A DNA stretch of 40,022 nucleotides from Bacteroidota bacterium (GTDB lineage: Bacteria > Bacteroidota > Ignavibacteria > Ignavibacteriales > Melioribacteraceae), in the NCBI GenBank assembly GCA_021801605.1, contig JAJYXU010000073.1, positions 1-40,022 on the forward strand. Direction: 5' to 3'. Shown piece by piece: positions 25,876-33,548 of the stretch (positions are counted from its first letter, which is position 1; each line of letters starts with the position of its first letter). The position numbers were made by a program, and so were the translations under genes. Below the pieces are notes generated by a model. The model searched no databases and was not told the DNA's origin. It worked only from the letters and a program-made list of their open reading frames with translations.

Positions 25876-26832
25876 ATGAGTCATAATCTAAGTATCATAA
25901 ACGGTTCTGCATCGATGATGTACGTCGGGGAAACGCCTTGGCATTCATTAGGAACCAGACTCGATAAACCGGCAACAGCATCCGAAACGATACAAGCAGC
26001 AAATCTTGGATTCATAGTTGAAAAAATGCCGCTGAGAATTGCGTTGCATAACATTCCGGTGAAAGATCATTTCGCAACGGTACGTACTGATACGATGGAT
26101 GTCTTGGGAGTCGTGGGATCACGTTACACGACGATACAGAACAAAGATGCGTTTGTTGCGTTCGATGCTCTGGTAGGCGAAGGACATGCACTGTATCATA
26201 CTGCCGGAGCGTTAGGGAATGGCGAACGAATCTGGATCCTCGCCAAGCTTCCCGATTACATCCAGGTGAATCACAACGACATTGTGGAAAAATACCTGCT
26301 ACTTACCAATAGTCATGATGGAAGTACATGTGTAGTTGTGAAGCTTACCCCGATACGAGTGGTATGTGAAAATACGTTATCGGTTGCGTTACAAGGAGCA
26401 GAACAGGAAGTCCACATCAAGCACACTGTACTTGCAGAAGAAAAACTCAAACAGGCTCATGAAATTTTGGGATTGAGCAATAAGTTGTTTGAGACCTTAG
26501 CACAATACTATATTGGAATGAGTAAGAAGATGATTACCACAACTCTATTCTCTCAGTATCTTAATCAGATATTTCCTGAACCGATCTTCACGTTACAAAA
26601 AAGTCGTGTGAAAGAAATACACGAAAAGATTCGGGAATTGAGTGAAGTGGGTATCGGTGCAGAATTGTCAAAGGGTACTTTGTGGGGGGCCTACAATGCG
26701 GTGACTGAATATGTTGATCATTATCGTCTCAAATTAAAATCAGATTCACAACGATTGAAATCGATGTGGTTCGGAACGGGTGAAGCGATAAAGAAGAAGG
26801 CATTCAGTCAGGCTATTGGAATGTTAAATTAA
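25876..26832 (+). CDS. DUF932 phage/plasmid-like protein
   Basis: A 318-residue protein of the DUF932 (TIGR03299) family: GETPWHSLGTRLDKPATASE near the start, FATVRTDTMDVLGVVGSRYT (about 71-90), VGEGHALYHTAGALGNGERIW and EKYLLLTNSHDGST. The family is found on phages, plasmids and integrated elements, often beside recombination genes; its role is not settled. AAGGAG lies eight bases before the ATG. It has its own terminator, so it forms a separate transcription unit from the nuclease pair before it. Confidence 0.92.
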   Translation: MSHNLSIINGSASMMYVGETPWHSLGTRLDKPATASETIQAANLGFIVEKMPLRIALHNIPVKDHFATVRTDTMDVLGVVGSRYTTIQNKDAFVAFDALVGEGHALYHTAGALGNGERIWILAKLPDYIQVNHNDIVEKYLLLTNSHDGSTCVVVKLTPIRVVCENTLSVALQGAEQEVHIKHTVLAEEKLKQAHEILGLSNKLFETLAQYYIGMSKKMITTTLFSQYLNQIFPEPIFTLQKSRVKEIHEKIRELSEVGIGAELSKGTLWGAYNAVTEYVDHYRLKLKSDSQRLKSMWFGTGEAIKKKAFSQAIGMLN

Positions 26833-26840
26833 ATCTACAA

Positions 26841-26869
26841 ACGGGGAGTAATATACTCTCCGTTTTTTT
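26841..26869 (+). terminator. Terminator after the DUF932 gene
   Basis: ACGGGGAGTA (26841-26850) pairs with TACTCTCCGT (26853-26862) with one mismatch, followed by TTTTTTA. Directly after it, TTCGCTGCGTAGCGAA (26871-26886) forms a second small hairpin. The remaining ~200 bases up to the next promoter show no gene. Confidence 0.85.
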
Positions 26870-27084
26870 ATTCGCTGCGTAGCGAAGATACAACAAAAGT
26901 ATTCTCACGATTTTTGTTTATTCAATGTTTGAGGTTCCAGGTTTTTGTCGAATGATATTACTTGTAGTATCTTGCTTTTTGAAATATTGGAATACATGAA
27001 TGCAAAACGAAAATGACCTATTTGCCAAATAGAGAAATGTCAAAGTGTATACAGCAAGTATGGAGTCAAACGTATTACTATAGG

Positions 27085-27113
27085 TTGACGTGTGGTTATG
27101 ATTGGTGTATAAA
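27085..27113 (+). promoter_or_regulatory. Sigma70-like promoter for the DUF218 gene
   Basis: TTGACG (27085-27090), 17 bases, TATAAA (27108-27113), then GGAGGTG 20 bases later and the gene start. This is close to the E. coli consensus; Bacteroidota hosts usually use a different -7/-33 pattern. Confidence 0.55.
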
Positions 27114-27144
27114 CAGATCAGCATAATCACAACGGAGGTGATCA

Positions 27145-27624
27145 TTGAAAAAACCTGATGTAATAGTTGTATTTGCATTCACGAAGGATGGGAAGGCTAA
27201 CTCTCACATTGCACTTACTGGGAAAAATCGTGCAACTCAATACAACGTTCCAATCTTTACTCAGAAAGATGTAGGACGTTATTTGCATGATAGCAAATGT
27301 GATGTTTTTTCAGTCGATGAAGAAGAAAAGTATCTTTCGACTCTAGGCATCGTGAAGGCCTTGAAGGAATCGGCAGAAAAACATGGGTGGAAAAAAGTTG
27401 GTTTGGTTGCAGCCCCCTGCCATGAATGGCGCTGTTCGCGTGATCTTAGGAAAATGGGATTTATAGTTTATACAGATGACTATCTTCGATCTGCGTATCG
27501 GTCAAAGTTCTGGTTCAATCCCAATGACCCACAAATATGGGTACATAATCCTCTAATCTGGTGGATGCGCGAAATTGTACTTCGATTGATACCCTGGAAT
27601 ATTTACTTCAAATTTGCTTCATAA
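27145..27624 (+). CDS. DUF218/YdcF-like protein
   Basis: A 159-residue protein starting with TTG at 27145, placed by GGAGGTG five bases upstream. It begins DVIVVFAFTKDG and continues with the DUF218 pattern: an acidic STLGIVKALKESAEKHGWKKVGLVAAPCHEWRCSRDLRKMG segment in which the key marks are the KVGLVAAPCHEWR strand-loop and the RDLRKMGF helix. Length is at the short end of the family, which includes ElyC and SanA, envelope-linked proteins of unclear biochemistry. There is no clear membrane anchor, unlike SanA. The last part is rich in Trp and Ile (NPLIWWMREIVLRLIPWNIY) and may touch a membrane. It is monocistronic. Confidence 0.65.
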   Translation: MKKPDVIVVFAFTKDGKANSHIALTGKNRATQYNVPIFTQKDVGRYLHDSKCDVFSVDEEEKYLSTLGIVKALKESAEKHGWKKVGLVAAPCHEWRCSRDLRKMGFIVYTDDYLRSAYRSKFWFNPNDPQIWVHNPLIWWMREIVLRLIPWNIYFKFAS

Positions 27625-27629
27625 GACAT

Positions 27630-27669
27630 AAGCGGATTGTAATAACAACCAATCCGCTTTTTGTTTTTC
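27630..27669 (+). terminator. Terminator after the DUF218 gene
   Basis: AAGCGGATTG (27630-27639) pairs exactly with CAATCCGCTT (27650-27659), followed by TTTGTTTTT. Confidence 0.92.
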
Positions 27670-27696
27670 ACAATCATTTTATAATGTAAACCAATT

Positions 27697-28446
27697 TCAT
27701 TTTGCTTCTATGTTTCTCCGAAACGTTTCTGTGTCCGAAGTAAGCTTTTTCGCAAATCGATAGGCAATAACAAAAACAACAAGAATAAAAATGAGGGACA
27801 TGACAAGTAGTATAATCAATTTCGTATTTGTATCTGGCATTAAGTCTTTCACTGCTTTACGGACGGGAATCAATAAAAATCTCGGATGTATTGAAGCGTA
27901 GTATGTGGCAATCATGAAAGAAACAACCATGAGTAAAATGAAAAAGCCAAATCGAATTTTATAAATCCATTCAATATGACCTGTAGTAGGGCTTTTATCC
28001 TTCATATCGCGAAGCCACTGTTCCCACACGAGGGGATCGCTGAGATCAAGTTCTGAGTGGGGCATCTTTAGAGAGTCTTCAATTTTGGTAACATTAGCTG
28101 ACCATATATTTTCAACATTATTGTGTTGTTTGAAATCATTGAGTATGATTCCGGCCTTTTGTTCAAGAAGACAAATATAGTCGCCAACACGCCTGAATCT
28201 CGTTGCTTCGCCTAACCAAAGAAAAAGAGTCATTGCACTCAATATCGGCACGATAAGATAGAACGTAAGTAAAACTACTGCATCTTGCTTTCCCCACTGT
28301 GTAAACGCTGCGGCGATAATTACACCCAAGACGGCGGCTCCCCACTGAAATGCAGCAAACATATTGATACTTGCTTGTTTACTTTCATCTCTGAGACTTT
28401 TGTATTCCTCGACGAGAGCAAAAAGATAATTTTTGGGATCATCCAT
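27697..28446 (-). CDS. Membrane protein with four predicted helices
   Basis: A 249-residue protein; the ATG at 28446 has GGAGGACAT upstream and was chosen over an earlier start. After a charged N-terminus (EEYKSLRDESKQASINM) come two helices (FAAFQWGAAVLGVIIAAAF and LLTFYLIVPILSAMTLFLWL), a cytoplasmic middle of about 90 residues with VGDYICLLEQKAG, and two more helices (FGFFILLMVVSFMIATYY and LIILLVMSLIFILVVFVIAY). Proteins of this layout (short coil, two helices, an 'iG.YI..lE' segment, two helices) occur in many bacteria without known function. It might be a membrane effector or sensor on the island, but there is no direct evidence. Confidence 0.65.
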   Translation of the reverse strand: MDDPKNYLFALVEEYKSLRDESKQASINMFAAFQWGAAVLGVIIAAAFTQWGKQDAVVLLTFYLIVPILSAMTLFLWLGEATRFRRVGDYICLLEQKAGIILNDFKQHNNVENIWSANVTKIEDSLKMPHSELDLSDPLVWEQWLRDMKDKSPTTGHIEWIYKIRFGFFILLMVVSFMIATYYASIHPRFLLIPVRKAVKDLMPDTNTKLIILLVMSLIFILVVFVIAYRFAKKLTSDTETFRRNIEAK

Positions 28447-28806
28447 ATGTCCTCCATGTTTGATGACTAAATAAAGAATTGCCACTGCAATTTTGAAGGT
28501 ATCAATTATTTGAAGAACCCTGGACATTTAATTCCAGATTGAATTTCTATCAAGAATTTGTTTGGTGATTCAAGTTAAAGTAAATATTCGTTTTGTTCAA
28601 TTGATTTTATAGATGAATAAATTCACATGTAAGAATGAGGTTTCTGCTATTCAAGTTGGTAGTGTTATCGAGAGGTAAAAAAAATAGCATTTTATTTTTG
28701 AAATGGTTACCTTTTTACAGAAAGAAAATTGAACATTTCTGAGGTACGACAAAAGAGAAAAATTTAAAGTAAGACAAAATTAAAATATTAGCGCAGCTAT
28801 TGCTGT

Positions 28807-28950
28807 GTTCTTCATCGAAAACTGGCAAGTTTCAAACAACCGAGAACAAGCAAGTAAGTTGCGTCCAGGAATGGACGCGCTTTCTTATGTCTTCGGTTGT
28901 AGGCATGCCAGTGCCTTGATGAAGGATGTAATGAAAGTTGCGTCCTTTTT
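28807..28950 (+). ncRNA. Candidate structured RNA with nested stems
   Basis: Four stems are nested in about 120 bases: GTTCTTCATC (28807-28816) with GATGAAGGAT (28918-28927, three G-U pairs); ACTGGCA (28821-28827) with TGCCAGT (28906-28912); ACAACCGA (28836-28843) with TCGGTTGT (28893-28900); and GCGTCC (28861-28866) with GGACGC (28873-28878). A second GCGTCC (28940-28945), directly before seven T, could pair with the same GGACGC, giving an alternative form. AAGTTGCGTCC occurs at both 28856 and 28935. The rest of the 544-base stretch from 28447 has no gene. No known RNA family is recognised. It lies 40 bases before the lipoprotein gene, so it may be its leader or a separate small RNA. Confidence 0.5.
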
Positions 28951-28990
28951 TTGTTTTAAACAACCAGTTCAAAAAATCTAAGGAGGTTTT

Positions 28991-29434
28991 ATGTCACTCA
29001 TGAGAAAATTGTTAGTCAGCACATTCTTTATTCTCACCATTACCATTCCACTAGTACTTTCAAGTTGTTCTGCCGTCGGTCTAATTGCAGGCGGTAGCTT
29101 CGATCAATTCACTGGTCATAATACGATCAACTTAGACACTACAAGAACGGATATCCTCGATTTAATCACCCAAGTTGGAGAGGAAATGGATTTGAAAGTG
29201 TCCGGCATGGATCGAGACAAGCAACAAATCGCATTGTCTTCTGGCACATCAGGTGCTACTACAGGACTTATCGGGAAGAGCAGCTACACTCTCGTTTCAA
29301 TTGGTGTGATCAATTCAGGAAAAACATTAGATGTATCAACCCTCGTACAGGGAAATTTTAGTTTCGGCACAAAAGAGAACGCCGATAAAATCTTTAACGA
29401 GTTCAAGGGAAAACTGTTATCGAAAACAAAATAG
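28991..29434 (+). CDS. Putative lipoprotein
   Basis: A 147-residue protein with a strong AGGAGG upstream. The N-terminus is a lipoprotein signal peptide with lipobox LSSC (Cys at about 27). The mature part (about 120 residues) contains a motif TRTDILDLITQVGEEMDLKVSG and a strand-rich second half ending FNEFKGKLLSKTK; it is not assigned to a family. It is exported and anchored to a membrane. It is followed after 46 bases by a T9SS-secreted protein, with a small hairpin (29437-29456) between them. Confidence 0.75.
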   Translation: MSLMRKLLVSTFFILTITIPLVLSSCSAVGLIAGGSFDQFTGHNTINLDTTRTDILDLITQVGEEMDLKVSGMDRDKQQIALSSGTSGATTGLIGKSSYTLVSIGVINSGKTLDVSTLVQGNFSFGTKENADKIFNEFKGKLLSKTK

Positions 29435-29480
29435 CGTGAGACAGACTATAGTCTCATCATAAAAGAAAGGAGTATCAATT

Positions 29481-30743
29481 ATGAAGAAGATGATTTTCAT
29501 ACTTATTACTTGCCTCCAACTTTACTCAATAGATAACGCACAAACCTTTTGGCAGATGTTGTATAGTTCTCATGATTTGGCTGGTCTCGGACAGGATCGG
29601 AACTTGGAAGTAAATTCCAAAGGGCATGTTTTTTACAATACGTTTACAGGTATCTATCGCTCAACTGACGAAGGGAAAAGTTGGAAGTTCATTTCCGATT
29701 TTCCTAACACGAGTCTTGACGGTGGGTACACAATAAAAATATTAAATAATGATCGCATCCTCGCCGGTTCACAAGGTGTAATCTTTTTATCTGATGATGA
29801 AGGTTCTACCTGGTACGAGTGCGCTTCATTACATTATTTTAATGATGAATATCTATGTTTAGGTTTTGCCACAGGAAGTGAAGAAACCATACTTGCCGCT
29901 TCCTGGGGTGGCGGTGTGTATATTTCTACCAATAACGGGAACAACTGGACAAAATTCGGAATGTCCGTTGGAAGTAATTACCTAAGAGCTATTGGTGTAA
30001 ATTATGACGGGAAAGCCTATGCCGCATCAGACGAATGGATTTATGAATCAACGGATAATGGATGGACATGGAAAAATGTTGGTCGTCTCAATACGCATAA
30101 TCATGCAGTGGTGACAAATTTTGCGTTTCAAAAAGACAACACCATTTTCGTGGGCACCTCAAATGAAGGAGTATATATTTCTCGTGATCACGGGCGTAAC
30201 TGGCAACTCGCGAATAAAGGAATCGAACAGCAGTATGTTATGTCGCTTACAGTTGATTCGAGTGGTGCATTATGGGTTGGTACTGATTCAAGCGGAGTAT
30301 TTCACTCAACAAATAACGGAACAAGTTGGCGGAGAGTCAACAGCGGAATCACCGATAGCTTGTATATTACCCTTACAATCAGTGCTAACGGATATATGTA
30401 TGCAGCGTCTCAATTAGGATCGATCTATCGTAGTGTAAATCCAGTGACCGCTATCGATGAAAAGGAGAATAAAATTCCAACGAACTTTTATTTGTCCCAA
30501 AACTATCCGAATCCCTTTAATCCAACGACAACAATCAATTACTCCATTCCTAAGACAAGTTTTGTTTCAATAAAAGTCTACGATGTTTTAGGAAAAGAAA
30601 TTGCGGCATTAGTTAATGAAGAAAAAAATGTTGGAAGTTATGATGTGAAATTTTATCCGAGAGGATTAGCGAGCGGGATCTATTTTTACAAAATGCAATC
30701 ATCAGATTTTATTGAAATAAGGAAGTTAGTTTATTTAAAATAA
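29481..30743 (+). CDS. Secreted BNR-repeat protein with T9SS sorting domain
   Basis: A 420-residue protein with AAAGGAG upstream and a signal peptide (MKKMIFILITCLQLYSIDNA). Residues about 25-325 carry BNR-type repeats of a beta-propeller, seen as GIYRSTDEGKSWKF, GVYISTNNGNNWTKF, WIYESTDNGWTWKNV, GVYISRDHGRNWQLA and GVFHSTNNGTSWRRV. The final ~85 residues are a T9SS type A domain: NFYLSQNYPNPFNPTTTINY and VYDVLGKEIAALVNEEKNVG, ending RKLVYLK. Such proteins are secreted to the surface; the propeller's ligand is unknown. This T9SS cargo on an island shows that the island is adapted to a T9SS-bearing host. Confidence 0.9.
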   Translation: MKKMIFILITCLQLYSIDNAQTFWQMLYSSHDLAGLGQDRNLEVNSKGHVFYNTFTGIYRSTDEGKSWKFISDFPNTSLDGGYTIKILNNDRILAGSQGVIFLSDDEGSTWYECASLHYFNDEYLCLGFATGSEETILAASWGGGVYISTNNGNNWTKFGMSVGSNYLRAIGVNYDGKAYAASDEWIYESTDNGWTWKNVGRLNTHNHAVVTNFAFQKDNTIFVGTSNEGVYISRDHGRNWQLANKGIEQQYVMSLTVDSSGALWVGTDSSGVFHSTNNGTSWRRVNSGITDSLYITLTISANGYMYAASQLGSIYRSVNPVTAIDEKENKIPTNFYLSQNYPNPFNPTTTINYSIPKTSFVSIKVYDVLGKEIAALVNEEKNVGSYDVKFYPRGLASGIYFYKMQSSDFIEIRKLVYLK

Positions 30744-30802
30744 TATTCGCGGTTAGTTACCATGTTTTTTCTTTTGACTAAAAGTTTATTTTTGAAAAGC
30801 GA

Positions 30803-30823
30803 AGAGACCTGAAAAAGGTCTCT
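30803..30823. terminator. Hairpin after the BNR-repeat gene
   Basis: AGAGACCT (30803-30810), loop GAAAA, AGGTCTCT (30816-30823). No T run follows on the plus strand. It lies 59 bases after the stop and may end the transcript weakly. Confidence 0.5.
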
Positions 30824-30837
30824 CAAATATATGATTT

Positions 30838-31032
30838 GGATTGAGGATGTTATATCCGTCTCCACGTTTCAGCTAGTGCCAAATTCCCGGGCAAACTACT
30901 TTGTAATGGTCCCGGCAAGGACTGAAAACGCGAAGAGGGTCGAGAATGATCTTCCAAATGAAGAAAAAGAAAATAAAATAATAATGAAGATTCTCGATAT
31001 AAAAATATAGTGCGCCGCAACCCTGATTCCTT
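30838..31032. ncRNA. Candidate structured RNA in the gap before the TIR gene
   Basis: The 527-base stretch 30744-31270 has no gene but several paired segments: CGTTTCAG with CTGAAAACG around 30870 and 30923; TCGAGAATgaTCTTC (30940-30954) with GAAGATTCTCGA (30986-30997) around an A-rich loop; and a possible outer pairing of GGATTGAGG (from 30838) with CCCTGATTCC (to about 31030). The orientation is not known. The form, a closing stem with a short multi-hairpin part and one long hairpin, resembles retron RNAs, but no reverse transcriptase is in the window. Confidence 0.35.
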
Positions 31033-31114
31033 TTAGTTAAAGAGCATATGAAACTTCCTTTGCCTTGGGATTCCGAGTCCTGTTCCTAAACGGAGCGAGG
31101 AAAGGTTCGTTTCA

Positions 31115-31138
31115 GAAAAGAATCAACTGATTCTTTTC
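31115..31138. terminator. 10-bp perfect hairpin upstream of the TIR gene
   Basis: GAAAAGAATC (31115-31124), loop AACT, GATTCTTTTC (31129-31138). It could end transcription coming from the left before the TIR gene. There is no long T tail beyond the stem. Confidence 0.45.
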
Positions 31139-31270
31139 GAGGTTATTATATAGTTACCTATAAAATTGTCAACGCTGTTATGGGACACAAGAACAAGGTC
31201 TTTCATAAAAAAGGTTGTATTCAACTATTCTATGTCGTAATTTTTATATGAAAGATTTGAGTTGTGAATC

Positions 31271-31732
31271 ATGTATAATATATTTATAAGTTATTCTCAA
31301 CCAGAACTTGACTGGGCAGAGTATTTAAAACAACATTTATCATCCACAAATGTGAATGTTTATGTTGCTGAATATAACCTTCCCGCGGGAAGTAGCCTTA
31401 GTTCCGAAATATCCACTCAAATCAAAAATTGCGATTTATATGTGCTTCTATGGACACATAACTCAAGTACGTCAACTTATGTTAATCAAGAACTTTTCCT
31501 AGCAAAGACAGAAGAAAAAGATATTCTTCCGATACTATTACAACCCGGTATTCCATTTCCATCATTACTCGGTGATATAAAGTATCTTGACATTGCTAAA
31601 GCTCCAGAATTCCAGCTTTCGTGGTTAAGAGATTTTGTCCAAAAGAGAGCACAATCAAAAACCTTGTCAAATATTGTTGCACTAGGATTATTGGGGCTCG
31701 TTGCTTATGTAGCATTTCACAATAGCAATTAA
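31271..31732 (+). CDS. TIR-domain protein with C-terminal membrane helix
   Basis: A 153-residue protein. The TIR fold covers about 1-125: YNIFISYSQPELDWAEYLKQ (strand A and helix A), VNVYVAEYNLPAG, the NCDLYVLLWT strand and the helix STYVNQELFLAK, in which Glu74 is at the position of the catalytic glutamate of bacterial TIR NADases. A hydrophobic helix (NIVALGLLGLVAYVAF, about 134-149) follows, so the protein is probably tail-anchored with TIR in the cytoplasm. Many bacterial TIR proteins consume NAD+ when triggered by phage. It has no second domain to sense a trigger, so a partner is expected; the gene 102 bases downstream is the natural candidate. That gene lies in the putative invertible segment. 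Confidence 0.85.
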   Translation: MYNIFISYSQPELDWAEYLKQHLSSTNVNVYVAEYNLPAGSSLSSEISTQIKNCDLYVLLWTHNSSTSTYVNQELFLAKTEEKDILPILLQPGIPFPSLLGDIKYLDIAKAPEFQLSWLRDFVQKRAQSKTLSNIVALGLLGLVAYVAFHNSN

Positions 31733-31813
31733 GAAAGATTGGTGATGATCAACCTCATTAATGATATGGTTATTCTTTTATTAGTTAAGAAATGTTAATT
31801 TCAGTAAGCTATT

Positions 31814-31836
31814 AATAACGGATAATTAAATATTAT
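31814..31836 (+). repeat. 23-bp inverted repeat, left copy
   Basis: Begins AATAACGGATAATTAAAT and ends with the first two bases of the start codon at 31835. It is identical over 23 bases to the reverse complement of 33549-33571, with no similarity beyond on either side. Confidence 0.92.
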
Positions 31837-32701
31837 GATTGATTCAGATCTTCTTTGGAAACCACTTCTCGAGGCCGCTGGGCAAACATTAATCGGGACT
31901 CTGGGTACTTTGGCATTTGGTAAATTGTTAACCTCTATAAACAAAAAAATGATCTACGAAGGTGCTATGGATTTGTGGTATAGAGGTATTAAACAAGAGA
32001 AAATTGATGATAATTCGCGAATTTATTTCGATGGAGTGATTTCTCCCTATGCTCAACTTTTCCCAGGTGATCCATTTAAAAATGGTCAGCGATGGAATGA
32101 GTTATATTCTTTTAGTGGTAAGATTTCAAAACATGAATATCAAGCTATGGAATTTTTTGCTGGATCCGATGCAGCATTGCGTGTTGGTAGTTTTAATGGC
32201 GACACTCTGGTCGGGCTATATGCAAGGTATGGGTTTATTGGCGAGGGCATTGTTGGTGTTGTACCAACGCAACTTATTAAGAAAAAAGTCCCTCATTTTT
32301 TTGAACCGTCATTCTATGGAGTTCGCGCCATGATTAAAGCGACTCTCTCGAAATGCCCAAGTCAATTGGGGTATGTGGCACAGACAATTGCCCTAAGAAG
32401 TGGAATTGAGATTGATACTAGTGCATATAATAACTTGTGGTATTTAAAGATAAGTGACATTGATATTTACTCAAAACCAAAAGATAAAACCATTTCCTTG
32501 CTTGGCTCTCCATGGGCAGTTACTGAAAAGCGTAACCAACAGTATTTAATTCAATATGGTTATTTTTCAGACGAAACAGAACTCCATTCTTGCATTCACA
32601 ATTTACGATACTCAGATGCATGGAAATACACACAAGTATTTTATGATGATATTGATTGTCCTTCTCCAGAGATTAGTTTTAAAGAACGGTATATGTTATA
32701 A
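31835..32701 (+). CDS. Unknown protein paired with the TIR gene
   Basis: A 288-residue protein not assigned to a family. The first 40 residues (LLEAAGQTLIGTLGTLAFGKLL) are small and hydrophobic, as if inserting in or lying along a membrane. The middle has SRIYFDGVISPYAQLFPGDPF, GSDAALRVGSFNGDTLVGLYARYGFIGEGIVGVVPT and a later GSPWAVTEKRNQQYLIQYGYFSDE, beta-rich and reminiscent of an OB-like or BAM/GIDE-type domain beside a membrane, which is only an impression. It follows the TIR gene by 102 bases, so it could be its sensor or partner. Its leader and the first two bases of its start codon lie in the left inverted repeat. No Shine-Dalgarno is seen. Confidence 0.7.
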   Translation: MIDSDLLWKPLLEAAGQTLIGTLGTLAFGKLLTSINKKMIYEGAMDLWYRGIKQEKIDDNSRIYFDGVISPYAQLFPGDPFKNGQRWNELYSFSGKISKHEYQAMEFFAGSDAALRVGSFNGDTLVGLYARYGFIGEGIVGVVPTQLIKKKVPHFFEPSFYGVRAMIKATLSKCPSQLGYVAQTIALRSGIEIDTSAYNNLWYLKISDIDIYSKPKDKTISLLGSPWAVTEKRNQQYLIQYGYFSDETELHSCIHNLRYSDAWKYTQVFYDDIDCPSPEISFKERYML

Positions 32702-33547
32702 CTGTGAATTGTCTAAGCTTTTTTTTAAATAGGGAGGTAAGTAACAGTAATAATTCAAGAATTGGGGATGATAATACAAACAAGTACTTGATACTTTCCC
32801 TGTCCAGTTTTTCTGTATATTGTTTACAAGTATCTTTTTGTTCAGATATCTATTAGTCTTTGACCACAGGCAAAGTATATGAAAAATACCTGGATACTCT
32901 GGAACGGTAACAAGAGAGAACAATGAATGGAATGATTTTTGTAAAATATCCAATGTATTCAAAGTACTTTTACGTTCAAAAATGTGGCGATAGATAACAT
33001 CGCTACAAACACCATTTTCCTTAAGTTTTTGGTTAAGAGTATCAAATAAATCAATTTTTATTCCTCTGCCCTGCGCAATAAGATCAACCGCATCATTGAT
33101 AATTAAATCAAATTGTTCGTGATCACCCTTAATCTCGGCAAAAGCATCATTAATGCGTAACTCAAATCGCTTGTCACTTAAAATGTTGTGGGCATGTGAA
33201 TAGTTTTTGCTGACAATGTTGATGACTGCTTCATCATGATCGATCATCAAAATCTTTTCGACAGTATGGTATTTTAGGACTTCCAAAGCAGCAAAAAGTG
33301 ATCCTCCTCCTAAAATGAGTACGCTTCGTACTACGGGGATAAATGCAATTGGGAGATGAACAACCATTTCGTGATAAAAAGGAGCCCAGCTTTCAACATG
33401 ATGAACTTCCTGATTTATCACTAATATCTTACCAAGCAATGGATGTTTATATAAGATAATATCCTGCAAATTAGATCTGCAGGAATCAATTTCTGTCAGA
33501 TTATCAAAATTCAAAGCAAGGTCATTTGTTTCCCGAAAACTATACAC
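32696..33547 (-). CDS. Spermidine-synthase-like protein
   Basis: A 283-residue protein with GTG as the best start (no ATG before the core). It matches the spermidine/putrescine aminopropyltransferase fold: LQDIILYKHPLLGKILVIN (N-terminal beta sheet), PFYHEMVVHLPIAF, then VLILGGGSLFAALEVLKY where the family has GGGDGGxxREVL, and KILMIDHDEAVI. The canonical Asp of GGGDGG is Ser here, and the catalytic IVD is IND, so substrate use probably differs from true SpeE. It converges on the unknown gene, overlapping by six bases. Its leader is the right inverted repeat, and the recombinase gene lies upstream of it on the same strand, so in this orientation it can be read from the recombinase transcript. 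Confidence 0.8.
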   Translation of the reverse strand: MYSFRETNDLALNFDNLTEIDSCRSNLQDIILYKHPLLGKILVINQEVHHVESWAPFYHEMVVHLPIAFIPVVRSVLILGGGSLFAALEVLKYHTVEKILMIDHDEAVINIVSKNYSHAHNILSDKRFELRINDAFAEIKGDHEQFDLIINDAVDLIAQGRGIKIDLFDTLNQKLKENGVCSDVIYRHIFERKSTLNTLDILQKSFHSLFSLVTVPEYPGIFHILCLWSKTNRYLNKKILVNNIQKNWTGKVSSTCLYYHPQFLNYYCYLPPYLKKSLDNSQL

Positions 33548-33548
33548 G

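Noticed and set aside
26918-27178. 86-codon minus-strand frame with hydrophobic stretches
   Set aside because: It overlaps the promoter and start of the DUF218 gene, has no ribosome site, and its composition fits AT-rich noncoding DNA.
30838-31032. A complete retron
   Set aside because: The RNA outline is suggestive, but there is no reverse transcriptase gene within the window, so only a structured region is reported.
32696-33547. Assignment as true spermidine synthase (speE)
   Set aside because: Key residues differ (GGGS for GGGD, IND at the catalytic strand) and the gene lies in a mobile, putatively invertible segment, so a gene symbol was withheld.
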